64,000 bases of DNA from positions 62,001-126,000 of the forward strand of contig DAOUKR010000018.1 in assembly GCA_034421095.1 (NCBI GenBank), read 5' to 3'. The translations under genes were made by a program, and so were the position numbers. Below are positions 42,564-50,474 of this stretch, piece after piece; the first letter of the stretch is position 1; each line of letters begins with the position of its first letter. The notes under the pieces are model-generated. The model saw nothing but the letters and a program-made list of their open reading frames with translations. It was not told the origin of the DNA and made no database searches. This stretch comes from JAGWBG01 sp034421095. Its GTDB lineage: Bacteria; Chloroflexota; Dehalococcoidia; Lucifugimonadales; JAGWBF01.

Positions 42564-43475
42564 TTACCGGGGGACCGGCACCCCGGGAATCTTCAGCCTG
42601 ATACGGCCCAATTTATTGAAGGTGGTGAGGTACATAGTCTTCCAATCTTCATCACCCCATCCCACGTTGGTTACGTTGTTGCCTTCACCAGTCAATATGG
42701 TCCCCAGATGTTTACCGGAAGGGTCTATAATCCATATTCCTCCGGGTCCTGTGCAGTATACGTTTCCCTCAAGGTCCACCTTCATACCATCAGGGACGCC
42801 CGCCCGCTCACCTTTCAGCACACAGAAGACCCTGTCATTGGTCAACGTCCCGTCGTCCTGTACGTCGAAGGCTCTTATATGCCTCTCAACGGAGTCATTT
42901 ACGTAGAGGATGCTCTCTCCAGGAGAGAAACACAGGCCGTTGGGGATAGTACAATCGGTAACCACAGGGGCGATGTCGCTCAAATCCGGGGAGACCCGGA
43001 AGACACCTCGAAATTCCAGCTCTTTGTGGGAGGCAATCAGAAGCGGGTCGGTAAAGTATATGCTTCCGTCGGACTTTACCACTACGTCATTGGGGCGGTT
43101 CAACCGCTTACCATCGTACCGGTCGGCCACCACAGTGACAGTCCCGTCGGATTCCAGGCGCGTGACACGCCGGGTTGCGTGCTCACAGGCTACCAGCCTG
43201 CCCTGTGGGTCTCTGGTGAGTCCGTTGGCCTCGTTTGAAGGTTCCATAAACAGGGATACACCCTCCCCGGATGCCCACTTCATCCTCCGGTTCTGGCCGA
43301 TGTCGCTAAAGAGCAGGTATCCACCCTCCTGCCACCACAGTGGACCCTCGGCAGGCCACCAGGGGATCCCGGGGGTGCCTCTGTCTCCACCGAAACCGTC
43401 ACCCAGCCATTCTACCTCCAGTTCCAGTGACGACACTATGCGTGATAACTCCTGAGCGTTCTGCTCTATAGCCAT
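42564..43475 (-). CDS. SMP-30/gluconolactonase-family protein, copy 1
   Basis: A 303-residue six-bladed beta-propeller lactonase-like protein. Family residues include EGPLWWQEGGYLLFSDIGQNR (metal-binding Glu), ANGLTRDPQGRLVACEH, RLNRPNDVVVKSDGSIYFTD (Asn and Asp), IPNGLCFSPGESILYVND and VPDGMKVDLEGNVYCTGPGG. It would hydrolyse a sugar or other lactone using Ca2+ or Zn2+. It is closely similar throughout to the gene 112 nt upstream, a tandem duplication. It starts at ATG 43475, with AAGGAGGTTGCC upstream. Confidence 0.93.
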   Translation of the reverse strand: MAIEQNAQELSRIVSSLELEVEWLGDGFGGDRGTPGIPWWPAEGPLWWQEGGYLLFSDIGQNRRMKWASGEGVSLFMEPSNEANGLTRDPQGRLVACEHATRRVTRLESDGTVTVVADRYDGKRLNRPNDVVVKSDGSIYFTDPLLIASHKELEFRGVFRVSPDLSDIAPVVTDCTIPNGLCFSPGESILYVNDSVERHIRAFDVQDDGTLTNDRVFCVLKGERAGVPDGMKVDLEGNVYCTGPGGIWIIDPSGKHLGTILTGEGNNVTNVGWGDEDWKTMYLTTFNKLGRIRLKIPGVPVPR

Positions 43476-43587
43476 GGCAACCTCCTTAACAACACAATTT
43501 CTGATTGCAAGCGGCGTATGCCCTCTTCCAGTCCCTCTTCCTGGGCCGAATGAGATTCAAGCCTTGTCCTAACAGGGGTTATTCTGC

Positions 43588-44517
43588 CTACGGCACAGGC
43601 ACGCCGGGAATCTTCAGCCGGATGGAAGCCAGTTCGTGATAGGTGGTGATGAACAGGGTCTTCCAGTCCTCGCCGCCCCAACCGACGTTGGTGGTCTGAT
43701 CAGACCCGGTCAAGATTGTTCCCAGGTGCTTGCCGTTGGGGTCCATCACCCATACTCCCCCTGGGCCCGTGCAGTATATGTTTCCCTCAACGTCTACCTT
43801 CATGCCGTCTGGCGACCCCGGCCTGTCACCGGATAGGTCGGCGAATACACGGTCACTGGCCAAGGCCAGAACACCGCTTTGCTGAACGCCGAAAGCCCTT
43901 ATATGCCTCCTACGGGAATCATCAATGTAAAGGACACTCTCATCCGGGGAGAAGGCCAGACCGTTGGGCACTATGAAGTCTCTGACCAGCAGGGTGATGG
44001 TGCCCAAGTCCGGGGACACCCGATATACCCCGGAGAAGTCCAGGTCCAGGCCCACGTCCGGCGCACCGGGGTCGGTAAAGTATATGCTTCCATCCGACTT
44101 GACCACCACGTCGTTGGGCCGGTTCAAACGCCTGTCCTGATACCTGTTGGCTACAACCGTGATGCTTCCGTCCGGCTCAAGGCGAGTGACACGGCGACTG
44201 CTGTGTTCACACGCTATGAGCCTGCCCTGCCGGTCACGAGTGAGTCCGTTGGCGTAGTTGGTGCCCTCGCTGAACAGGGTCACGCCCTCCCCCTGCGCCC
44301 ATTTCAGCCTCTGGTTGTGGCCTATGTCGCTGAAGAGCAGGTATCCGCCTTCCTTCCACCACAGAGGCCCTTCGGCAGGCCCGGTGCCGGGGTCGGCAGG
44401 TGCGCCCCGGATGCCTAGCCCGCTGGCCAGCCATTCCAGGTCCTGGTCTTTTGACACGATGCGCTTAAGCTCGGGTGAGACCTGTTCTATAGGCACGACA
44501 ACCTCCTCTTGTTGCAT
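43588..44517 (-). CDS. SMP-30/gluconolactonase-family protein, copy 2
   Basis: A 309-residue paralogue of the downstream gene with the same ordered motifs: AEGPLWWKEGGYLLFSDIGHN, YANGLTRDRQGRLIACEH, RLNRPNDVVVKSDGSIYFTDPG, VPNGLAFSPDESVLYIDDS, SPDGMKVDVEGNIYCTGPGG and a C-terminal SIRLKIPGVPVP that matches copy 1 (RIRLKIPGVPVPR). The two differ most at the N-terminus and in the 140-190 loop. Such pairs often act on related lactones. It lies 48 nt downstream of rimM on the same strand. Confidence 0.93.
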   Translation of the reverse strand: MQQEEVVVPIEQVSPELKRIVSKDQDLEWLASGLGIRGAPADPGTGPAEGPLWWKEGGYLLFSDIGHNQRLKWAQGEGVTLFSEGTNYANGLTRDRQGRLIACEHSSRRVTRLEPDGSITVVANRYQDRRLNRPNDVVVKSDGSIYFTDPGAPDVGLDLDFSGVYRVSPDLGTITLLVRDFIVPNGLAFSPDESVLYIDDSRRRHIRAFGVQQSGVLALASDRVFADLSGDRPGSPDGMKVDVEGNIYCTGPGGVWVMDPNGKHLGTILTGSDQTTNVGWGGEDWKTLFITTYHELASIRLKIPGVPVP

Positions 44518-44564
44518 CTATTTCTCGAGGGATGGTAACTGGGCAGATAAACACTGTCAAGGGT

Positions 44565-45077
44565 CTATCTGAGTCCTTCGGGAAGGTCAACCGTCATCGT
44601 CCTTCCGTTCACGTCCACATTTACCACCACGTCATCCAGGGCTGGTATCAGTATCTCCGAGCCCTTATGGAATACTACGTACACGTCATTGCTGCCGGTG
44701 GCGAGAATCTCGGTTACCTGACCAAGATACTCGCGCTCCTGGGTATATACGCGAATACCTATGATTTGAAAATGATAATATTCGCCCTCGGGAAGCTGAG
44801 GGACCATGTCCTCGGGCACCAGAAGCAGACTGCCCCGCAGGTTTTCGGCCTCGTTGCGACTGTCAATGCCTTCCAACTTCAGCCCGATTCTCCCCTTTGG
44901 CAGTTCGCGCGAAGATTTTATCTTGTGAGGCTGGTCGTTTATATATAGCACTCCCCCGGAGGAGAACCTGCCGGGGGAATCGCTGATGGCCTCTATCTGG
45001 AGTTCGCCCGTTATACCCTGGGGCGACAACACCCTGCCTACCAGGACCAGCCTCCTGGACGTGCCGTCTTTATCCAT
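44565..45077 (-). CDS. rimM: 16S rRNA processing protein RimM
   Basis: Binds S19 and helps 30S head maturation. From the ATG at 45077 (GAGG about 8 nt upstream) it has 170 residues: an N-terminal barrel beginning LVLVGRVLSPQGITGELQIEAISDSPGRF and a PRC-barrel C-terminal domain (EYYHFQIIGIRVYTQEREYLGQVTEIL, then GSNDVYVVF and ILIPALDDVV). An upstream ATG at 45131 is possible. It follows khpA after a 200-nt gap, and rpsP-khpA-rimM is a familiar order. trmD and rplS, which often follow, are absent. Confidence 0.95.
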   Translation of the reverse strand: MDKDGTSRRLVLVGRVLSPQGITGELQIEAISDSPGRFSSGGVLYINDQPHKIKSSRELPKGRIGLKLEGIDSRNEAENLRGSLLLVPEDMVPQLPEGEYYHFQIIGIRVYTQEREYLGQVTEILATGSNDVYVVFHKGSEILIPALDDVVVNVDVNGRTMTVDLPEGLR

Positions 45078-45277
45078 GAGCCGAACCTCGCTATGACCCA
45101 GAGAAGGTTTGAAGCACCGCATTTCTGACAAGTGAACGACGTTAGGTGGACTCAGAATGGCAGAAAATAACGCGGAGGTCTCCGAAAGCTGCGGTATGAC
45201 TATAAGGCAGTAGGCGTCTGGGAAAGTGAGAGTGAAGGTAGGGATTGTTTTGGATATTAACTATGCTAAGGTAAAAG

Positions 45278-45505
45278 TCAGACTATCTCGAGAATAGCCC
45301 TCGTCCCGTTCTTTACGGATGCTACCCGGAGGAGCACTCGCATTGCCTGAGCAACACGGCCCTGTCTTCCTATTATCTTTCCCTTGTCCTCGTCGGCCAC
45401 CTCCAACCTCAGGATTACCCTCCCATCCTCAATCTCCTCGGTGACCTTCACATCCTCGGGCTTGCTAGCCAGGCTCTTGGCTATATACTCGATTAGCTCC
45501 TTCAT
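45278..45505 (-). CDS. khpA: KH-domain RNA-binding protein KhpA
   Basis: A 75-residue single KH-domain protein of the KhpA (YlqC) family that binds RNA, usually with KhpB. Motifs: MKELIEYIAKSLASKPEDVKVTE, VADEDKGKIIGRQGRVAQAMRVLL (GxxG loop as IGRQGR) and ASVKNGTRAILEI. Its start overlaps the rpsP stop by 4 nt, as in many bacteria with the rpsP-khpA-rimM order. Confidence 0.95.
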   Translation of the reverse strand: MKELIEYIAKSLASKPEDVKVTEEIEDGRVILRLEVADEDKGKIIGRQGRVAQAMRVLLRVASVKNGTRAILEIV

Positions 45506-45759
45506 CCCTCTTTTACCTTTTCGTATATTCCATTCCAGTTGAAGATTCTCTCAACCGGCTCCGAGGGCTGGGCACCCTTCTTCAGCCATGCGATGGCCTT
45601 TTCCTCGTTGAGAGTGACCTTCGGGGGGTCGTATAACGGCTCGTATTGGCCTATCCACTCCACGTAGGCCCCGTCCCTCGGTGCTCTGGAATCGGCCACC
45701 ACAATCCTGTAGGACGGCTGACCTTTCTTTCCTACTCGTCTCAGTCTAATCCTTAGCAT
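45502..45759 (-). CDS. rpsP: 30S ribosomal protein S16
   Basis: An 85-residue ribosomal protein with the S16 signature MLRIRLRRVGKKGQPSYRIVVADSRAPRDG and IGQYEPLYDPPKVTLNEEKAIAWLKKGAQPSEPV. It is full length. It is the first gene of the rpsP-khpA-rimM operon and is preceded by a near-consensus promoter (45819-45847). Signal recognition gene ffh, often upstream, is not present. Confidence 0.97.
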   Translation of the reverse strand: MLRIRLRRVGKKGQPSYRIVVADSRAPRDGAYVEWIGQYEPLYDPPKVTLNEEKAIAWLKKGAQPSEPVERIFNWNGIYEKVKEG

Positions 45760-45818
45760 AATCCGACTACTCCGCCCCCTGAATCAAGTCCAGGGTATTT
45801 TCCAACCTGATGCTTGGG

Positions 45819-45847
45819 ATTTTAAGCCTCTGAAGTAGGGTTGTCAA
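45819..45847 (-). promoter_or_regulatory. Promoter for rpsP operon
   Basis: Minus strand TTGACA (45847-45842), a 17-nt spacer and TAAAAT (45824-45819), 60 nt before the rpsP ATG. This is one base from the -10 consensus. Confidence 0.75.
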
Positions 45848-45923
45848 CGCTGGTACGGCTCTTTCACTCACCGGAAACGGGACGCCCCACAATTTCCTTC
45901 CCCGCTCCGCCCTGCCCGAGCCG

Positions 45924-47012
45924 TCAGGCGACGTGTTTGCCCCGTTCTATACCTTCCCGCATTCGCCCATACTCCGAGGAGAACTCCGCTCCGACGATGA
46001 GGATAAAAGCGGAGACGTATATCCACACTAGCAGGGCGATGACCGAGCCCAGCGAGCCATAGACCTTCTCGTAGTCGGCGAAGTTGTGCAGGTAGAAAAC
46101 GAACAAGTTCTTGGAGATTTCGAAGGCGACTGCCGCCAGTATTGCCCCGGGCCAGACGTACTTCCATCGGACCGCCGTATTAGGCAGGTACTTGTAAATC
46201 AGCATGAATATGCACAGGCTGAACACAAAAGGCAAAGCTCTGATTACTACATTGATGACATTATTCTCCAGGAAAATCGGGCGACCTACCCCTGGCAGGT
46301 CTATGTTGCCCAAAGCCTCGATGGCGTTGGTGAGGGAGACCGAGGTGAGAAACAGCAGGCTAACGCCCATGGCCATGGCCATACTGCGTAGCTTCGATAC
46401 GTAGAAGGGCCGGTCCTTGTGGACATCCCACGCACGATTCACTGCTCTGGTGATTCCGCCGAAGATAGCGCTGGCCGTCCAGAACAGCCCCAAGATACCC
46501 AGGATTCCCAGAGGGCCTCGCAGGTCTGCTATGGCTTCGACGTTGTCTTCCAACTCATCGGTAGATGCCGGCAGATGAGTGTGGAAGAAGTCGAATAGCT
46601 GCGCTCGCACCGATTCGGATTCGATGAACATGCCAAGAAGGGCTATGAGACCTAACATCAGGGGAAACAAAGACAGGATGGCATAGTAGGCTACCCCGGC
46701 CGCCATGTGGGTTGCGTCGTCGTCGCTCACTTCCTGAGCGGTACGGACAATCAGGGCTATCGCCGGAATTGCGAGGAGCCTGTCAACTACAGGCTGCGCA
46801 GTCTGTCGCAGGTGGGTTGCCTTGTAACTTGTCTTGCGAGCGATGCGGGCGAACAGTGCTATCACCGGAATTTCAAGGAACCCGGCGACCATCAGCTTCG
46901 ACGTCTCTCGTGGGTCCCTCGCTTTCCCGGCGGCACGGAGAAGTGGAGCTATCACTGGAATTGTGCGGAGCCCGCTCTTAGCAGGCTCCACATTCCGTTG
47001 TAGATACCTCAC
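45924..47012 (-). CDS. YihY/BrkB-family membrane protein with unusual N-terminal repeats
   Basis: A 362-residue inner-membrane protein of the YihY (BrkB) family, about six membrane segments: HMAAGVAYYAILSLFPLMLGL, then GPLGILGILGLFWTASAIFGGI, and YKYLPNTAVRWKYVWPGAILAAVAFEISKNLFVFYL. The first 100 residues are an added segment with three repeats of IPVIA followed by a basic helix (IPVIAPLLRAAGKARD at 18, IPVIALFARIARKTS at 48, IPAIALIVRTAQEVS at 82). It starts at GTG 47012, 24 nt after the 22-residue repeat gene, so the two are likely one transcript. Its biochemical role is unknown. Confidence 0.85.
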   Translation of the reverse strand: MRYLQRNVEPAKSGLRTIPVIAPLLRAAGKARDPRETSKLMVAGFLEIPVIALFARIARKTSYKATHLRQTAQPVVDRLLAIPAIALIVRTAQEVSDDDATHMAAGVAYYAILSLFPLMLGLIALLGMFIESESVRAQLFDFFHTHLPASTDELEDNVEAIADLRGPLGILGILGLFWTASAIFGGITRAVNRAWDVHKDRPFYVSKLRSMAMAMGVSLLFLTSVSLTNAIEALGNIDLPGVGRPIFLENNVINVVIRALPFVFSLCIFMLIYKYLPNTAVRWKYVWPGAILAAVAFEISKNLFVFYLHNFADYEKVYGSLGSVIALLVWIYVSAFILIVGAEFSSEYGRMREGIERGKHVA

Positions 47013-47035
47013 CCTGGCCTCAATTTGGGTGTGGG

Positions 47036-48136
47036 TTAGCTGCTTTGTTCCCTGTCTCGGAAGGGCGCTCTTACCACCACCCTGACGCCGCTAATCGTGC
47101 CTGAAACGGCGTTGGTAACAGCACTAACGGTTGTTTCTCCGAAGGAGCCGGCCGCGCTCACCGCCCCGTTGGCCGCCGCCGATGCGGCGTCGGTGCCCCT
47201 TACCCCGATGCTACCCGCGCTGTCAATAGCCGACTCCACCGCATTCCGGGCTACGGATGCAACGTCCCCTCCAACCTCTGCCGTGCCTTTTATCAGCCCT
47301 CGAGCGCTGTCCTCGATAGCCTGTACCAGATTGCCACCCATTTGCTGGGTGCCGATTATCGTCCCGTTAATGGTATCCCTTGCGGCAGATGCCAAGTCTC
47401 CCCCGACTTCCCTTGTGCCGTGGATTGCACCCCGGGCAGAGCTGAAGGCGGCCTCCTGTATGGTGGTGGATACACCGCCGGTGGCCTCTATAGCCCCCTC
47501 TACGGCGTTCCGGGTCACCGATGCCACGTCGCCCCCAACCCCCGCGGCGCCCCTTATCAGACCGCGGGTGCTGTCCTCGATGGCTTCCATCACGCTGCCG
47601 CCCACCTCGTGAGTGCCTGTGACGGTCCCTTTAATGGTATCCCTGGCTGTGGCACCCAGGTCGCCGCCCACTTCCCTGGTACCCTGAATGGCGCCCTGAG
47701 CTATGCTAAATGCCATGTCCTCGGCCCTTAGACCGATGCTCTTGGTGGTCGTCATCGCCCCTTCAACGGCGCCCCGTGCCACCGTGCCTACGTCGCCCCC
47801 CACCTCACCGGTGCCCCTCACTGCGGCCCGTATCGTATCGCTCATAACACCAACAGTGACCGTGCTGACCTCCCCGGCCCCGCGAATCACCCCTATGATA
47901 GTGCCCTTGGCCGTGGTGCCCAACTCGGTCCCCACGTCGTTGGTGGCTTGTATGGCACCCTTAATCACGTCGCCAACCAACCCCTCGAACTCGGTCACAG
48001 TCTCCCTGGAACCTCGGAATGCCCCGACCGTGACCCCGCGGGCGGCATCTATGGTGCTTTCCACCACATCCCCAGCCCCGCTAATAGTCCCCGTTAAAGC
48101 CTCTCTGATTGACCTGCCCAGATTCCCCAGCGTCAC
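47036..48136 (-). CDS. Protein made of fifteen 22-residue repeats
   Basis: A 366-residue protein of unknown function. After 16 residues (MTLGNLGRSIREALTG) the whole chain divides without gaps into 15 units of exactly 22 residues plus a 20-residue tail (16 + 330 + 20 = 366). The best-kept units read AI-x-GTREVGGDL, x3, ARDTI-x-G; glycine closes almost every unit. Units 7-10 and 11-14 form an 88-residue duplication. A 22-residue (two 11-mer) period is the pattern of amphipathic lipid-binding helices in synucleins, LEA and apolipoproteins, though sequence homology is not claimed. Starts at GTG after AAGGAGGTACAGCC. It precedes the YihY membrane protein. Confidence 0.85.
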   Translation of the reverse strand: MTLGNLGRSIREALTGTISGAGDVVESTIDAARGVTVGAFRGSRETVTEFEGLVGDVIKGAIQATNDVGTELGTTAKGTIIGVIRGAGEVSTVTVGVMSDTIRAAVRGTGEVGGDVGTVARGAVEGAMTTTKSIGLRAEDMAFSIAQGAIQGTREVGGDLGATARDTIKGTVTGTHEVGGSVMEAIEDSTRGLIRGAAGVGGDVASVTRNAVEGAIEATGGVSTTIQEAAFSSARGAIHGTREVGGDLASAARDTINGTIIGTQQMGGNLVQAIEDSARGLIKGTAEVGGDVASVARNAVESAIDSAGSIGVRGTDAASAAANGAVSAAGSFGETTVSAVTNAVSGTISGVRVVVRAPFRDREQSS

Positions 48137-48236
48137 GGCTGTACCTCCTTAATTCATGTGCCAGCCCGCATGGCAAAGTTGCTTCCCCATATCATACCAT
48201 ATCGTGCAGACCCCCTGCCTGCTAAAACCACCGCAT

Positions 48237-48539
48237 TTACAGCGGTTCTCCCCAGAGGTCCACCCACCGTTTGTAAGGATTATAGTCAATCGGCTCGATG
48301 TCTACTCCTTCGATGGCGTCAATATCATCTTCGTCTTCGATGTCATCAGGCTCAGCCTCGCCTATAACCGTAATCTGGTGTATTGTCCCGTCAGCCCATC
48401 CGTGAGGCGTATGCCAGGTATCATAGAGATTGGTTGCAATCTCTTTCGCCTTTTCCGGGGAGCGTGCTTTTACAAAGAAATCACCGTACACGGACGCTCT
48501 AACTTCCACTTGCCATATCTTCATTACCGAGTCTTCCAT
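48237..48539 (-). CDS. Hypothetical protein (100 aa), acidic C-terminus
   Basis: Possible 100-residue protein beginning MEDSVMKIWQVEVRAS, with GGGAG eight bases before the ATG at 48539. The first half looks like a small alpha/beta fold (WQVEVRASVYGDFFVKARSPEKAKE) and resembles a ferredoxin-like or DpnD-type small domain. The second half is very acidic (EPDDIEDEDDIDAIEG). No family is assigned. Confidence 0.6.
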   Translation of the reverse strand: MEDSVMKIWQVEVRASVYGDFFVKARSPEKAKEIATNLYDTWHTPHGWADGTIHQITVIGEAEPDDIEDEDDIDAIEGVDIEPIDYNPYKRWVDLWGEPL

Positions 48540-48619
48540 GTCAACAACTCCCGTCGCGAAATGTAGAGACGGCATTATCGCGCCGACTGCGCCGATTTGC
48601 AAGAGAGAAATAGACTTAA

Positions 48620-49420
48620 TTATGCCACTTGGTTGAAGATATTTGATATATGGTATTCCAAGAACTCTTTATGGATGGGATGCTTCGTTAGTTGCAGAGG
48701 TTTGCTATCGTATCGGGCGACTCTCCCAGTGCTCAATACAATCAGTTTGTCCGGGTCAACAGCGATTACTCCGAAATCCATCATTGCGTGATGATTAGGA
48801 CATAGCACCATCATGTTTGTCTCTTTATCAATCCCGCCATGCCTTCGCCCCAGAGGTCTTACGTGATGGGACTCCGCATATCGGCTGCCACTTGGCAGTT
48901 TGAATGAAAACTTACATATCTGACATCGGTAATCATAGAGAGATTTTAGAAATCTGCTCAGCGCCGAATCACGTATTATTCGGTTCACTACGCTTTGTTT
49001 CCTTCGGGGAATGCCGGCAGTTTCATCTGTGAGGCTTATCACCGGCTCGATAATCTCAGTTCCTTCTTCAAGGTCAACCGCTTGCTGATTCCTGGCAAGG
49101 TAAAAATTTTCCCTCCATTGGTAAAAGCGGTCTATTCCCTGTGCTTCCCAGAATTGCACACCGGGCGTGAACTCTGACCCCGAAACGGCTCTCACGTAGT
49201 CTATAAAGACTGAGCTTGTCATGTGCATCAACCCACGGGCTTGAGTCTCCCGCAGGTCTATGTCCAGTTCTTCTTTGTAGAACCTCCTGATGCTCTGAAC
49301 CAAAGATACTCCTTCACCTTTTAGCCTTCGCTCCAATATCTGCAAGTAAAAATCGAAGCCCGACTCCACAGCGTCAGGATTATCTCTCCAATTGACTCGT
49401 TCTAGAAATGGTCGTTCCAT
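48620..49420 (-). CDS. HNH endonuclease family protein
   Basis: A 266-residue protein with a C-terminal HNH nuclease domain: YDYRCQIC (zinc Cys pair), SGSRYAESHHVRPLGRRHGG with the catalytic His, then NMMVLCPNHHAMMD. The N-terminal 150 residues are helical and unrecognised. Such proteins include restriction-type enzymes and standalone HNH proteins of unknown target. No methyltransferase or other defence gene is adjacent. It could act in defence or be a mobile-element remnant. Confidence 0.82.
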   Translation of the reverse strand: MERPFLERVNWRDNPDAVESGFDFYLQILERRLKGEGVSLVQSIRRFYKEELDIDLRETQARGLMHMTSSVFIDYVRAVSGSEFTPGVQFWEAQGIDRFYQWRENFYLARNQQAVDLEEGTEIIEPVISLTDETAGIPRRKQSVVNRIIRDSALSRFLKSLYDYRCQICKFSFKLPSGSRYAESHHVRPLGRRHGGIDKETNMMVLCPNHHAMMDFGVIAVDPDKLIVLSTGRVARYDSKPLQLTKHPIHKEFLEYHISNIFNQVA

Positions 49421-49702
49421 TTCGGTTTACCCCCCCTCATCCTCCAAGGAGACCCCGGCTTGCCCCGTCCCAACGACAGAAGCCCCACCGGAATCGGTAG
49501 GGCTTCCACTGCGCAGGTACGACATCCGGCCCGGGCTCATGGGGCATTCCGGGCTTGCTGTATGCGCCAATGTCTACCCGCCTCCATCCCAGAGGACACG
49601 GAGCGCTTTCAAGATATTTATCCCTGGGACAACCCGCTCAACAGGGACCTACCGGGCTGGGGGATCTCACCCTTCCCCACCACGGCTCCGCGCCATATAT
49701 GA
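49421..49702. other. Intergenic region with a stable hairpin
   Basis: No credible gene. It holds a hairpin at 49480-49505 (AAGCCC c ACCG GAAT CGGT a GGGCTT). Not recognised as a known riboswitch. Confidence 0.4.
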
Positions 49703-50143
49703 TCATTGCTCAAGGGGTGTGAGGTCCAGGTCGGGCGGGGGATAATCAGGTAGCTTCCAGACGATATATTCCTTGTCGTTCAGCTTGTGGTAGTCGTTGG
49801 CGTTGCGAATGCCCTCCTGGAACGCCACCTCAAACTTCTCCCAGTCCTTGGCCTTGATCCCCTCTTCCATGGCGCCTAGGTCGTCCTTCATAAAGGTATC
49901 AAGGTGCTCCGTATATTTGGGTCGGGTGATAGTTCCCAGTTCCATCAGCACCTTGATTTCTCCCAGCTGGAAATCGGCCATGACCCAGTTGCCTGCCTTT
50001 GCAGAGTAGTAGAGCTTCCAGTACCTCTGGCCGACCTCCGGCATGATTCTCGCCAGGCCAGGCTGTATAACTGCCAGGTCGTCAATGGAGAGGTAGGTCT
50101 TTCCGCTCCAGCCTACTGGTTTGTCGGAGTCCGGGGTAGTCAT
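49703..50143 (-). CDS. Hypothetical helical protein (146 aa)
   Basis: A 146-residue soluble protein starting at ATG 50143 after AGGAGGATATAGAT. It is helical, with a possible four-helix pattern and aromatic residues (GQRYWKLYYSAKAGNWVMADFQLGEI) and a Pro-rich end (KLPDYPPPDLDLTPLEQ). The family is not recognised. Upstream 5' sequence belongs to dispersed repeats. Confidence 0.65.
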   Translation of the reverse strand: MTTPDSDKPVGWSGKTYLSIDDLAVIQPGLARIMPEVGQRYWKLYYSAKAGNWVMADFQLGEIKVLMELGTITRPKYTEHLDTFMKDDLGAMEEGIKAKDWEKFEVAFQEGIRNANDYHKLNDKEYIVWKLPDYPPPDLDLTPLEQ

Positions 50144-50167
50144 ATCTATATCCTCCTGAATTGGAAT

Positions 50168-50200
50168 CGTCACTCCGGCGAAGGCCGGAGTCCAGAATAG
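50168..50200. repeat. Second dispersed repeat family, short copy
   Basis: CGTCACTCCGGCGAAGGCCG followed by GAGTCCAGAATAG, a shortened relative of the copies at 8052 and 63881. Confidence 0.6.
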
Positions 50201-50225
50201 AGCTCCGGTTTCCTCACACGTCTTT

Positions 50226-50307
50226 CCCCTCATCCCAGCCTTCTCCCACTAGGGGAGAAGGAGCAACGCCCCCTCGCCCTTGACGGGAGAGGGTTGGGGT
50301 GAGGGTG
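50226..50307. repeat. Dispersed palindromic repeat, full copy
   Basis: Both hairpin halves (CCCCTCATCCCAGCCTTCTC ... and TTGACGGGAGAGGGTTGGGG) lie 30-110 nt upstream of the pdxS promoter. Confidence 0.8.
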
Positions 50308-50379
50308 AACAATTGTAAACGGTCCGGCAAAAACCCATACAATTATACACCTTATTCCCCCTTCTCGACTATCTTCCGA

Positions 50380-50408
50380 TTGATAAACCATACAGGCCAT
50401 CGTATAAT
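50380..50408 (+). promoter_or_regulatory. Near-consensus promoter for pdxS-pdxT
   Basis: TTGATA (50380-50385), a 17-nt spacer and TATAAT (50403-50408), 66 nt before the pdxS ATG. Confidence 0.8.
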
Positions 50409-50474
50409 GGTGGATAAAGCCTGCCCTGGCGCTAGGCTGGGGTAAGATGCCTAATTCCGGTGGAGGAATAAGAG

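Noticed and set aside
49480..49600. Possible cobalamin-type riboswitch
   Set aside because: A hairpin and a CCACTGC string are present but the conserved B12-box is absent, and no gene lies properly downstream.
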